DNA from: Parenemella sanctibonifatiensis
GTDB taxonomy: Bacteria; Actinomycetota; Actinomycetes; Propionibacteriales; Propionibacteriaceae
Assembly: GCF_002250565.1 (NCBI RefSeq)
Contig: NZ_NMVJ01000006.1
Location: 722,539 to 786,538 of the forward strand
Reading direction: 5' to 3'
DNA: 64,000 bases
The notes under the pieces: model-generated
Told to the model about the DNA's origin: nothing
What the model saw: only the letters and a program-made list of their open reading frames with translations
Databases searched by the model: none
In this document: piece after piece, positions 54,001-64,000 of the stretch
Numbering within the stretch: position 1 is the first letter of the stretch
Layout: every line of letters starts with the position of its first letter
Program-made: the position numbers and the translations under genes

Positions 54001-54285
54001 ATAGTCGCACCATGCGCGCGTGTAGACCGTGTTGCTCTGGTCACTCACTCGCATCGCTCGGTTGCCGGCCGAGGCGCCACCGAAGGCGGCCTCGGCGACC
54101 GTGACGTCACCGATGACGCGGCAGTCCGCCGGCGCCTGACCGAGCGGCTCGCTGTCGAAGGTCCGCACCTCACCGTCGGCGGGTGCGGCGAGTGCGTTCG
54201 GTCCTGGTAGTAACGGCAGGACCAACGCCAGCGCAGCCGTGGCGGCGAGCGCCACCCGGCCGGGTCGTGGCAGTTGTGGGGGCAT
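51088..54285 (-). CDS. large secreted BNR/Asp-box glycosidase (sialidase-superfamily)
   Basis: A 1065-residue exported protein. After a signal peptide (about 1-34) come a lectin-like module (about 38-225, shared with the next gene), a further LamG/Ig-like region (about 230-560), and a six-bladed propeller with Asp boxes (DDGGESW, TDGGETW, HDGGVNW, FDNGKTW; about 565-890). The C-terminus (about 900-1065) is a parallel beta-helix-like repeat (IDATVDGPITV, VTGSVTTIEA, VDGRVTL). I do not see the RIP motif of true GH33 sialidases, so 'sialidase' is only the fold; the substrate could be another glycan. Confidence 0.8.
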   Translation of the reverse strand: MPPQLPRPGRVALAATAALALVLPLLPGPNALAAPADGEVRTFDSEPLGQAPADCRVIGDVTVAEAAFGGASAGNRAMRVSDQSNTVYTRAWCDYPQSAEKSVSYRFSPAQFNAGPYVAIQGAPGTSANGVWRFTFNRDGDDIRIAAYNGSSFADVARVKGGAALNEWVDVTINATTERAELIVNGVRFETDRRNAASPTMGEVYFGSAGASPVGVDYYIDDLTVSSELPDDAFAGLEIETIFDDTGLVRGTEVVDAPVARFQLPDGADVADYDASVQFGDQTVPVTLSGADADGWVTASISHTFARAGVGELRFEVTDAAGVRSVSSQAITVIGGLSTLTFEDDEVDSIPPQCSSLSGYLPAAVTDEKASEGQQSLRIRDTDPSKSVGVTCTALPQRGGYLSFQLNPTSTQGLTFDLIGQSLLPTGQPANSLFRFAVRADGGIQWYEQWTATWRELSPAGSVALDQWSQIEVSVPADHAAARVSINGTYVGSAGATIGNNSSRHNEVISITGIAFTTSGSGAAAVNDDVFIDDLTFGTPEITPPAAFGTTPFTFGDTVVVDNFGEQVGFPSSGVVVRNENNDKRVLVPYSGHPDVDDAGGIWLGATDDGGESWFSGQHLNPMPDDAGTTITRMRNGNLFAVNYHTYMTDGTDDKEALVETAISTDGGETWIRREGAMVAPEAMRPIGLSERPGTRLGGFVLHHTVVEDPDGTMYMAAYGYYARDEGFRQVVLVSHDGGVNWNIAGTAGEADPEQLHIQAYEGPCEGAIERLADGSLLMVMRVGWRLPMLQSRSFDNGKTWTEPEEIKTGPQGQDLLSVQPTLELMPSGELMLMVGRPGLVMTISKSGLADDWTTPVGIDYANTENGGFTVLDPTTILVLGDRGRVQPWEVWSRKTTFQPSCEQTITGKHDGAVSVGAGGLCLIDATVDGPITVKDGGKLLIQNSEVTGSVTTIEASTVAICDSRVDGRVTLTGSTAAVSVGDTSAACDPATIDGQLRIVDSQGPVVVDRSTVSGNVSMTNNRGAQTVVSGLSVGGSITCSRNTVTPTDAGVELTVGGKRQGQCA
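53597..54180. repeat. duplicated N-terminal module, copy 1
   Basis: About 580 bases encoding the lectin-like module of the larger glycosidase. It is nearly identical to 55421-56004 (offset about 1824), with runs such as CTGGCACCGGCCGACCCGAA shared base for base. Confidence 0.85.
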
Positions 54286-54357
54286 TCTGGGTCTCCTTCA
54301 GGTTGGTGCCGTCGGCACGGGGTGAGAGGTGGAGAGATTCTGACGGTGCGGCGCCGG

Positions 54358-56124
54358 CTAGCGGGGACGGACGGCGTACGTCCGGACGGAGGTGAAGTTG
54401 CCGACGATGGCACCGAGGTTGGTGTCGTAGCTGACCGTGAGCAGCTGACTGCCGCTGACCACGGCGCTGCTCGGATCGCCCTGATCGATGTTTCGCTCCG
54501 ACAGATAGATCAGGACGGGGCTGGTGTCGGTCCATGCCTGACCGCGGCGCAACAACCGCCCGACGACCGGCTCATTCGACCCGTAGTCCTGGCCCCCGTA
54601 GGTGAGCAGCACCTTTCCGTCGGGCAGGGTGAGCAGGTCGGGTGCCTGCATGGTCCACGGCACCTTGGTCGCGACGGTCCAGGTGCGGCCGCCGTCGTAG
54701 CTGTCGCTGACGTGGCCGGGGCGACTCACGGCCGTCACGCGATTGTCGGGCAGCACCGCTAGCTCGGTCTCGGACAGCGCCTGCCCCGGTGCGGCGGGAA
54801 TCATCACCTCGTTCTCGATCGGCCAGGTGCGTCCGCCGTCGACGCTGCGCACGACGCTGACGTGGCCGAGCGAGGAGTCAGGCAACGTCCCGTACAGGGG
54901 GATGAGCAGGTCTCCGTTGTCGAGTTCGACCACTTCGCCGGATTCGGCCGACCAACCCAACTCGTACGCCCCGCTGCGAGCTCCGCAGCCACAGCTCATC
55001 GCCGATTCGACCAGGGCCGGCTCGGACCACGTCTGACCGCCGTCGGTGGACCGGGCCACATAGGTGCCGGTGATGGTGGCGGGCTGGTCCGGATAGCCCT
55101 CCCATTCGGTCTGGAACCAGGTCAGCACGACGGTGCCGTCACGGAGCTGGGTGATCTGCGGGTCCCGGTCGTCGGCCGGGGTGTCGATGACGACTCGTGC
55201 CGCCGACCAGGTGCGGCCACCGTCGCTGCTCTCGGTCCACCGGATCTGGCCGTGCTCGCCGCCGGAGATGCCCGGTGAATGTTCGTTGGACCAGTAGAAG
55301 ACCGTCACCAGGCGGCCGTCGGCAAGGTGGGCGATCTCGGGGAAATAGGGCTCCTGCTCCCCCTCACCGGAGGCGATGATGACGTCGGGTTCAGTGACGT
55401 AGTCAGGGAACGCGGTGGCCGGCAACTGTCCCGAGACGGCCAGGTCATCGATGTAGTAGTCCACTCCGACCGCACTGGCACCGGCCGACCCGAAGTAGAT
55501 CTCTCCCATGGTCGGCGAGGCCGCATTGCGCAGCATCGTCTCGAAGCGGACCCCATTGACGATCAGTTCCGCGCGGTCGCTGGTCGCGTTGATGGTCACC
55601 TCGACCCATTGGCCAGGAATGGCCCCGTCGACGACGGTGCCGACCGTGCCAAAGGCGGAGCCGTCGTACGCCGCGATCCGGATGTCGTCGCCGGCGCGAT
55701 TGAACGTGAACCGCCACACGCCGTTGCTGGAGGTGCCGGGCGCTCCCTGAATCGCGACATAGGGTCCGGCGTTGATCTGGGCCGGCGAGAACCGGTAGGA
55801 CACCGACTTCTCCGCACTCTGCGGGCTGTCGCACCAGGCGCGGGTGTAGACGGTGGAGCTCTGGTCGGTCACTCGCATCGCCCGGTTGCCGACCGAGGCG
55901 CCACCGAAGGCAGCCTCGGCGACCGTGACGTCACCCATGACGCGGCAGTCCGTCGGCGGCAGGCCGAGGGGCTCGGCGTCGAAGCTGCGCACGGCTCCGT
56001 CAACCGGTGCCGCGGTGGCCTGCGGTGTGGGCAGGAACGGCAACAACAAACACACCAGCGCGGCGAGGGCCAGCCAACGGTGGCAGCCCGGTCCGGCGAT
56101 GGTGCCACGGGGGTGGTGCGACAC
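54358..56124 (-). CDS. secreted BNR/Asp-box glycosidase (sialidase-superfamily)
   Basis: A 588-residue exported protein with a signal peptide, the duplicated lectin-like module (about 40-245) and a propeller with four Asp boxes (SSDGGRTW, STDGGQTW, SVDGGRTW, SYDGGRTW; about 250-580). It lacks the beta-helix tail and extra middle region of its neighbour. As there, no RIP motif was seen. GTG at 56124 with AAAGGAG 6 bases upstream. A palindrome 31-51 bases before the start may be an operator. The protein probably binds and trims extracellular glycan. Confidence 0.82.
   Translation of the reverse strand: MSHHPRGTIAGPGCHRWLALAALVCLLLPFLPTPQATAAPVDGAVRSFDAEPLGLPPTDCRVMGDVTVAEAAFGGASVGNRAMRVTDQSSTVYTRAWCDSPQSAEKSVSYRFSPAQINAGPYVAIQGAPGTSSNGVWRFTFNRAGDDIRIAAYDGSAFGTVGTVVDGAIPGQWVEVTINATSDRAELIVNGVRFETMLRNAASPTMGEIYFGSAGASAVGVDYYIDDLAVSGQLPATAFPDYVTEPDVIIASGEGEQEPYFPEIAHLADGRLVTVFYWSNEHSPGISGGEHGQIRWTESSDGGRTWSAARVVIDTPADDRDPQITQLRDGTVVLTWFQTEWEGYPDQPATITGTYVARSTDGGQTWSEPALVESAMSCGCGARSGAYELGWSAESGEVVELDNGDLLIPLYGTLPDSSLGHVSVVRSVDGGRTWPIENEVMIPAAPGQALSETELAVLPDNRVTAVSRPGHVSDSYDGGRTWTVATKVPWTMQAPDLLTLPDGKVLLTYGGQDYGSNEPVVGRLLRRGQAWTDTSPVLIYLSERNIDQGDPSSAVVSGSQLLTVSYDTNLGAIVGNFTSVRTYAVRPR
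55421..56004. repeat. duplicated N-terminal module, copy 2
   Basis: Partner of 53597-54180, encoding the same module in the smaller glycosidase. Both genes are on the minus strand, so the copies are direct repeats. Confidence 0.85.
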
Positions 56125-56154
56125 GATCGGCTCCTTTGCTTGTGGCACAGCCCA

Positions 56155-56175
56155 ACATGGAGCACCGTTCCATGT
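56155..56175. promoter_or_regulatory. operator-like palindrome upstream of the glycosidase genes
   Basis: ACATGGA (56155-56161), 7 bases, TCCATGT (56169-56175): perfect 7-bp arms, 31 bases before the GTG at 56124. A direct repeat CGTTACCG (56192-56199 and 56203-56210, 11-base spacing) lies further upstream. Confidence 0.5.
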
Positions 56176-56245
56176 CGAGAGTTTCAGATCGCGTTACCGA
56201 ATCGTTACCGGCCACGACGGGCTGGCCCCCACCTCCGCACTCCCC

Positions 56246-56251
56246 TAGGCT
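56246..56251 (+). promoter_or_regulatory. predicted -10 box, leaderless GNAT gene
   Basis: TAGGCT followed by 6 bases and GTG at 56258, without a Shine-Dalgarno sequence. Confidence 0.5.
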
Positions 56252-56257
56252 GGCGCG

Positions 56258-56827
56258 GTGACTGAGCCCAGTTCTTTCGCCGATTCCGTACGCCTCGCCC
56301 TCCCTGCCGAGGCACCCGCCCTGGCCGGCCTGCAGCGACGCGTCTGGCGTACGGATCTCCCCGAGGAACTCAGCGCCGAACTGCTGGCGCAGGGCGAGGG
56401 CGCGATGACTGCGGCCTGGCAGTCCGCCATCCATGCACCACCGGAGGCTCGCTTCCGGGTGCTGGTCGCGGTCGCCGACGGCACCGCTGAGACCGCCGGC
56501 CGCACCATTGTCGGCTTCGCCGCGGTCGGGCCGGCCGCCGATCCGGGCTCGGACCCGGCCACCACCGGCCTGATCGGCGAGTTCCTCATCGACCCCGATG
56601 CCCGCCGCCAGGGCCACGGCTCCCGACTGCTGAACGCCTGCATCGACACCCTGCGCGCCGACGGCTGCACGCTGGCGCAATGGTGGCTGTCGAGCACCGA
56701 CGACGTCACCCGGGCCTTCGCCGTAGCGGCCGGATGGGCAGCCGACGGCGCCCACCGGGAGATCGGCAGCGAGGACGGCGCCCGCCTCAAGCAGGTGCGC
56801 CTGCACACCTCCTTGGCCAAGGACTGA
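56258..56827 (+). CDS. GNAT-family N-acetyltransferase
   Basis: A 189-residue acetyl-CoA-dependent acetyltransferase. Motif A, RRQGHGSRLL, binds the CoA pyrophosphate; IGEFLIDPDA precedes it as beta-4. The acceptor is unknown. A TAGGCT-N6-GTG arrangement supports the GTG start. It is divergent from the glycosidase genes and 82 bases before the secreted TIM-barrel gene. Confidence 0.88.
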   Translation: MTEPSSFADSVRLALPAEAPALAGLQRRVWRTDLPEELSAELLAQGEGAMTAAWQSAIHAPPEARFRVLVAVADGTAETAGRTIVGFAAVGPAADPGSDPATTGLIGEFLIDPDARRQGHGSRLLNACIDTLRADGCTLAQWWLSSTDDVTRAFAVAAGWAADGAHREIGSEDGARLKQVRLHTSLAKD

Positions 56828-56909
56828 ATCGGCTCGCGGTGGACGCCCCCTTGCGCTTCCCCGTCGACCCTCGCTAGACAGGTGAGTACTCGACGAGGAG
56901 GCCCACCCC

Positions 56910-58127
56910 ATGGCACCCAGCAAAATCGGATCGATGATGCTTCGCGTCGCCGCGGCCTGTGCCGCGGTGGCCATGACGCTGAGCCTGCAGCCAGCCGTGG
57001 CGCAGGAACGGTCCAATCCCCACGACCAGCAACCGCTGTCGCTCGGCTTCAACGGCCGAACCAACCAGATCGCTGCCATCGACCACTTCTATGGCGACGG
57101 CGACGAGCACGGCCCCCGGCTGTGCCACTACTACACCGGTTGGGACACCGCGGTCCACACTGACGGGACACCCGATCACCCCTCCGGCCTGGCAGCGAAC
57201 ATCGCCTGGCTGGAGAACGCGCAGGCCAACGGCTGCGACGAGGTGATGGTGTCGTTCAAGGCATTGTCCTCGGCCGACCCGAAGGACGAGTTCGATCCCG
57301 AACCGCCAACGGTCGAGGAGTACCAGGCCGCCGTGGCCGACTACCTCGACACCGACTGGGAGGCCGAGGCCGGCTACACCGGCGACATCGTCCTGACCGC
57401 CTGGAACGAGCCCAACCTGAACGCGACCGCCGGCAACGGCTACCCGCCCCCGAGCCCGGGCGCCGAGTCGGTCATCAGCCCGCGGCTGGCCGCCCAGTAC
57501 TACCTGGCGGCCTCCCAGCTCTGCGAGGAACGCGGCTGCGTGGTCGCCGCGGTCGACTTCGGCTCCAACGGTGGCCGCTGGGTCGACTACATGACCAACT
57601 GCGCCACCGCCAACGTGCCCCGCGACCAGCTGTGCGCCGAACCGAGCAAGCACAACACCGAGGGCCTGCCGCCCTCCTACCTGGATCTCTATCGCAACGA
57701 GATCATCAACGCCGCCACCGACTTCGGCTTCAAGCGGAGCTTCCGACCGGCGGTCGTGGCGTACCACGGCTGGGCCGACACCAACGCCTTCCTCAACGGA
57801 ACGCGGCACTGCAGCAGCTACGACGACTGCCTGCTGGAGCGGGTGCTGTACGCCTTCCGCGGGTCGTGGCAGGGTGCGGAGATCTGGAACACCGAGGACG
57901 GCGCCGGCCAGCCCGGCTTCTACAGCCACGAGGAAATGACCGACGAGCGCCAGGTCGAAGCGCTGGAGTACATGTTGGAGTTGGTCGACTCGACGCCTCG
58001 CTACACCCGGCTCTACTGGACCCACATCGTCGGGTCCCCGTCCCGGCTGCTCATCACCGATGACAACGGTGACGTCGAGCGCGTACGCCCGTCCATGACG
58101 ATCCTGCAGGAGGCCACGCGGCGCTAG
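56910..58127 (+). CDS. secreted TIM-barrel glycoside-hydrolase-like protein
   Basis: A 405-residue exported protein with a signal peptide (about 1-31, ending AVAQE). VLTAWNEPNLN looks like the acid/base Asn-Glu of clan GH-A enzymes, and AEIWNTEDGAG is a candidate for the nucleophile Glu. Paired cysteines (CHYYTG/GCDEVM, CEERGC, CSSYDDC) suggest disulfides outside the cell. I cannot name the GH family; GH39/GH5-like is a guess. GAGGAGG lies 8 bases before the ATG. Confidence 0.7.
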   Translation: MAPSKIGSMMLRVAAACAAVAMTLSLQPAVAQERSNPHDQQPLSLGFNGRTNQIAAIDHFYGDGDEHGPRLCHYYTGWDTAVHTDGTPDHPSGLAANIAWLENAQANGCDEVMVSFKALSSADPKDEFDPEPPTVEEYQAAVADYLDTDWEAEAGYTGDIVLTAWNEPNLNATAGNGYPPPSPGAESVISPRLAAQYYLAASQLCEERGCVVAAVDFGSNGGRWVDYMTNCATANVPRDQLCAEPSKHNTEGLPPSYLDLYRNEIINAATDFGFKRSFRPAVVAYHGWADTNAFLNGTRHCSSYDDCLLERVLYAFRGSWQGAEIWNTEDGAGQPGFYSHEEMTDERQVEALEYMLELVDSTPRYTRLYWTHIVGSPSRLLITDDNGDVERVRPSMTILQEATRR

Positions 58128-58154
58128 GTGTTCAGAGGCCCTGGTTCAGGACAG

Positions 58155-58874
58155 CTAGTTCAGTTCGCTGAGGTTCACGTCCGTGCCGGTGACCTTGACC
58201 TCGAAGCCGGCATCGCCTGCGGTCAACGACGTTGCCCGCAGGCCTGCCGGCAACCCCAGCGGAAACGGCTCGGTGACGTGGTCCACCAGCTCCGCCGACT
58301 GCTCGGGACTCAGCTGGACCTGCGCGACCGTGATCTGGGGATCCAGCAGTCGGATGGTCTGATCCGCCTCGTTCAGCCCCAGCCGGCCCTCGACCTGGGC
58401 CTCGATCGGCGTACCGAAGACGGACATCTCGTGCACCACCCGGACCCGGCCGCCGTCGTCCGGGCGGATCTCCAGCCCGGAGAGTTCACTCAGGGTGGCG
58501 TAGGGCAGCACCGTTGTACCGTCGAAGTGGGCGATCCGGACGTTGTCGCGGTCGGCGAAATCGACGCCCGTGGCATCCACCGAACTGACACCGAGCTGCA
58601 CCGGCGAGCCCTGCAGGCTCAGCGTCAGGCTCTCGGCGTCGATCTCGAGCCGGTCCAGCTCCCGGGTCAGCAGTTGCAGTGTCATTGATCCCTCGGGGAT
58701 CTCGACCGCGGGCGGTTCGGCAGCACCGATCGCGCTCTGCACCTCATTGGCGAAGATGTCGGCAGTGATGTCACGCCCGACTGTCTCGACCAGGGCAACC
58801 ACGGCGGCCAGAACCAGCACCAGAGCCGTCAGTGCCCATCGCCAACCCCGGCCCGAACGGGCTCGTTCAGCCAT
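58155..58874 (-). CDS. LmeA-like (DUF2993) lipid-binding protein
   Basis: A 239-residue protein with one N-terminal membrane segment (WALTALVLVLAAVVALVETV) and a DUF2993 domain (about 50-235). The domain matches LmeA of mycobacteria, a periplasmic phospholipid-binding factor in lipomannan elongation. TGTDVNLSEL ends it. The ATG at 58874 is 4 bases after the dapB stop; a TTG 12 bases earlier is possible. It is the last gene of the pnp-dapB run. Confidence 0.82.
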   Translation of the reverse strand: MAERARSGRGWRWALTALVLVLAAVVALVETVGRDITADIFANEVQSAIGAAEPPAVEIPEGSMTLQLLTRELDRLEIDAESLTLSLQGSPVQLGVSSVDATGVDFADRDNVRIAHFDGTTVLPYATLSELSGLEIRPDDGGRVRVVHEMSVFGTPIEAQVEGRLGLNEADQTIRLLDPQITVAQVQLSPEQSAELVDHVTEPFPLGLPAGLRATSLTAGDAGFEVKVTGTDVNLSELN

Positions 58875-58878
58875 CGGC

Positions 58879-62008
<3,130 letters not shown>

Positions 62009-62368
62009 GGGAATGTCCTTTCCTGTTGGGCAGCGCTCGAACGCGTACAGCTGCGTGAGCTGCTCCACAGGACCGGTCTTCGATCGAGGCCCACGGGATC
62101 GGCGACTGTACGCCGGCCCGGAGGCCACTACCGAGGACCGAAGTCCCGTCGACACGTGTGCGTGCCCAACGCTGTGACGGGGCGCCAAGAATCAGACGCC
62201 CTCCGGGGCAACCCTACCCGGACCGTCCGACACCGACCACTTCCCCACGCCCGCGGATAATGATCAGGTCACAGATCCCCCCATGCGGGAACTTTTGCTC
62301 CATGATGTCACTCGGGTGCCCGCGTGGGCGCGCCACGCCGACAAGTCTGGACCGAGGGGAGTTCATTG
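62009..62368. other. 360-base intergenic region between pnp and the GH13/GH70-like gene
   Basis: This stretch must hold the promoters of two divergent genes and the pnp leader. I see no tRNA, ORF or clear -10/-35 pair. rpsO, the usual neighbour of pnp, is not present. An AGCTG-CGTG-AGCTG-type repeat lies near 62050 in the pnp leader, but its fold is unclear. Confidence 0.4.
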
Positions 62369-63719
62369 ATGTCGACGTTGTTCCTACGCGGCTTGCGCCG
62401 CACCGCGGCGGCGACCGCCGCACTGGCCTGCATCATCACGGGCCTGTACGCGAGCACACCCGCCGAGGCGACACCGCTGACCGCATCGGCCGATCTGGTC
62501 GCCGCGCCGCAGCAGCCGTCGGTGAGCACCCAGATCACAGCGCGTCCCGAGCTGGACGAGCGACTGATCCTGCAGTCCTTCAGCCTGTACCAGCCCTACT
62601 CCAGCGACATGTACCGCCGGCTCGCCGAGCTCTCCGTCGGGCTCGGCGAGCTCGGCGTCACCGACGTCTGGCTGCCACCGGGGTACCGCTCCTTCGGCAT
62701 GGCCCGTTACATGGAGGGATACGCGGTCGCCGACCGGTACGACTTCGGCGAGTTCCCGCAAGGGCCCAACGGGGAGCGTGCCACCAAGTACGGCACCGCC
62801 GAGGAACTGAAGCTGGCCATCGACTCGCTGCACGACAAGGGGCTACGCGTCCAGATGGACCTGGTCCCCAACCAAGTGATGGGCCTGCAGGGTCAGGAAC
62901 CGGTACGGATCCAGCGGGTCGGCCACAAGGGCCAGCCGTTCACCAACCCCTACACCACCCACCTGCCGTCGGAGTACACCGATGAGCTCTACCTCGCGTA
63001 CACCAAAGGCGGCGGACAGGGCCAGGCCGCGTACGGCCTCATCCCCGAATTCAACAAGGAGCACTTCAACGGCACCTCGCTGCAGCAGTTGGGCATGTCC
63101 AACGTGCTGGTCGACGACTCCGGCGAGCCCTACCGGGTCGAGCAGCCCAGCGACAACAACTACCCCGACTGGCTGACGCCCGGACAGGCGGTCAACAACG
63201 TCGAGGGATATCTGCAGGCCAACGGTGCCTACGAGTACGAGCCGGGCAACTGGAAGCCACTGCTCATCAGCGACGACGCCTTCGTGACGTGGGCGACCAG
63301 CGGCTCCTCGACTTCCTGTGACTACGACAGCCGCGAGGACCTGCTGGTCAGCGGGGACAACAACATCTGGAACTGCCGCGACGCCTACCTGGCCGCCAGC
63401 CCCGGCCACGGGCCCCGGTCGGAGCAGCCCACCTTCCAGAACGAGGACTCGGGCATCGACTGGGACGACCAGTTCCTCTTCCTCACCGACGAGGGCGAGA
63501 TCGACCCGAACCGTCCGCTCCACAAGAACTTCAGCAACGGCGAGGAGTTCCTCGTCGGCAACGACCTCAACAACGCCGACCCCGAGGTCCAGGCCGAGCA
63601 GCGGCACTGGATGGAGTGGATGCTGGAGACCTACGGCTTCGACGGCTTCCGCATCGATGCCGCCGCCCACTACGACACCGCCATCCTCGACATCGAGGCC
63701 GAGGTGGTCGCCGAACACT
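62369..63719 (+). pseudogene. secreted GH13/GH70-like alpha-glucan enzyme, cut by IS3 element
   Basis: A 450-residue N-terminal part of an exported carbohydrate-active enzyme. After a signal peptide (about 1-35) come LILQSFSLYQPYSSD, TDVWLPPGYRS, region I DLVPNQ (D164, N168-Q169; the His of GH13 is Gln as in GH70), a B domain (EFNKEHFNGTSL), GEEFLVGNDLNNADPEVQAEQ (matches GH70 well), and region II YGFDGFRIDAAAH with nucleophile D430. Motifs run in GH13 order, not the permuted GH70 order, as in GtfC/GtfD-type glucanotransferases. The reading frame passes into an IS3-like element, losing the general acid/base and transition-state residues. ATG with GAGGGGAG upstream. Confidence 0.78.
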
Positions 63720-64000
63720 TGGGACTGCCCCGGGTTTGGTTGACATCAGCAGCTCAGGTCCGTGAGGGCCTGGTGAGAGGATGTATGTCATGCCCAAGCC
63801 CCATCCCAAAGAGTTCCGTGATGATGTGGTCGCAGTTGCTCGCAGAGGGGAGGCTCCGATTGGTCAGATCGCGAAGGACTTCGGGATCAGCGAGTCCTGC
63901 CTGCGTAACTGGCTGTCGAAAGCTGACCGTGCTGATGCTCCGGCCGGGGACAATCGGTCCGCAGCTGAGCTGCGCGAGGCGAAGAAGCGGATCCGGTTGT
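63720..64000 (+). mobile_element. IS3-family insertion sequence, left end and part of orfA
   Basis: The left end is placed at about 63720 (TGGGACTGCCCCGGG), which resembles IS150-type ends (TGTACTGCACCC). The next gene is an IS3-type OrfA. The element extends past the window, so the right end and target duplication cannot be seen. The boundary may be off by several bases. Confidence 0.8.
63790..64000 (+). CDS. IS3-family transposase OrfA, 3' end outside window
   Basis: The visible 70 residues start MPKPHPKEFRDDVVAVARRG and include a helix-turn-helix (APIGQIAKDFGISESCLRNWL), as in IS3/IS911 OrfA proteins. The beginning of the leucine zipper (AAELREAKKRIRL) follows. OrfA binds the IS ends and, by frameshift with OrfB, makes the transposase. 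GAGAGG lies about 10 bases before the ATG. Alternative ATG at 63781. Confidence 0.9.
   Translation, partial: MPKPHPKEFRDDVVAVARRGEAPIGQIAKDFGISESCLRNWLSKADRADAPAGDNRSAAELREAKKRIRL

Noticed and set aside
51001-54210. 1069-codon open frame antisense to the large glycosidase
   Set aside because: Product is His/Asp/Arg-rich without a recognisable domain; the opposite frame has signal peptide and Asp boxes.
62009-62188. Extended N-terminus of pnp (60 extra residues)
   Set aside because: The extension is not family-like, and the internal ATG at 62008 has a strong ribosome-binding site and standard start.
63720-64000. Continuation of the GH13/GH70-like frame through the IS
   Set aside because: The frame stays open by chance, but the residues no longer resemble the enzyme, and OrfA occupies another frame.

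Overview
This 64 kb window is chromosomal DNA from a high-GC actinobacterium. The gene sets sdhCAB, rpsP-khpA-rimM-trmD, ffh/ftsY/smc, recG-rsmD-coaD-yceD-rnc-mutM, rnj and pnp-dapB, together with DUF2469 and an LmeA-like lipid-binding protein, are actinobacterial. Propionibacteriaceae is a guess from overall feel, not proven. GTG starts are common, and many genes overlap by 4 bp (GTGA/ATGA).

Layout. (1) 1-2736: the end of a YdcZ-type membrane protein, then a minus-strand run rplS-lepB-rnhB-DUF2469. (2) 2948-6431: sdhCAB, with its own terminator, a candidate Crp/GlxR-type site and a predicted leaderless promoter. (3) 6555-9223: two tandem NodB-type lipoprotein deacetylases and a small helical protein. 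(4) 9339-14176: ffh, an amidohydrolase, then rpsP-khpA-rimM-trmD. (5) 14284-24924: DUF418 and UMF1 membrane proteins, ftsY, smc, GtrA and a sulfatase. (6) 24082-34334: a seven-gene minus-strand operon from recG to mutM, rpmB, an MFS exporter, a terpenoid-cyclase-fold protein and RNase J. (7) 34437-50866: one plus-strand array of 16 genes on compact spacing. It holds an IclR regulator, a peptide-type ABC importer with a fused ATPase, N-acyl-D-amino-acid deacylase, a D-threonine-aldolase/D-serine-dehydratase-like PLP enzyme, a class III aminotransferase, RidA, two FAH-family hydrolases, a dehydrogenase and a variant PIG-L protein. (8) 51088-58127: two secreted BNR/Asp-box glycosidases sharing a duplicated N-terminal module, a GNAT protein and a secreted TIM-barrel hydrolase-like protein. 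(9) 58155-62008: pnp-dapB-LmeA-like. (10) 62369-64000: a secreted GH13/GH70-like alpha-glucan enzyme cut by an IS3-family element that runs off the window.

How it works together. Much of the window is housekeeping: translation, protein export, nucleic-acid repair and respiration. The part most likely to hold an undescribed system is the 34.4-50.9 kb operon. I read it as uptake and stepwise breakdown of an N-acylated or peptide-like compound containing D-amino acids, under IclR control. This island and the glycosidases lie between dapB and rnj, where many actinobacteria carry thyX and dapA. Two further signals stand out. At least eight genes have a TANNNT box 6-7 bases before the start codon, with no ribosome-binding site between them, as expected for leaderless mRNAs. 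The IS-broken enzyme has GH70-like sequence in the non-permuted GH13 motif order.
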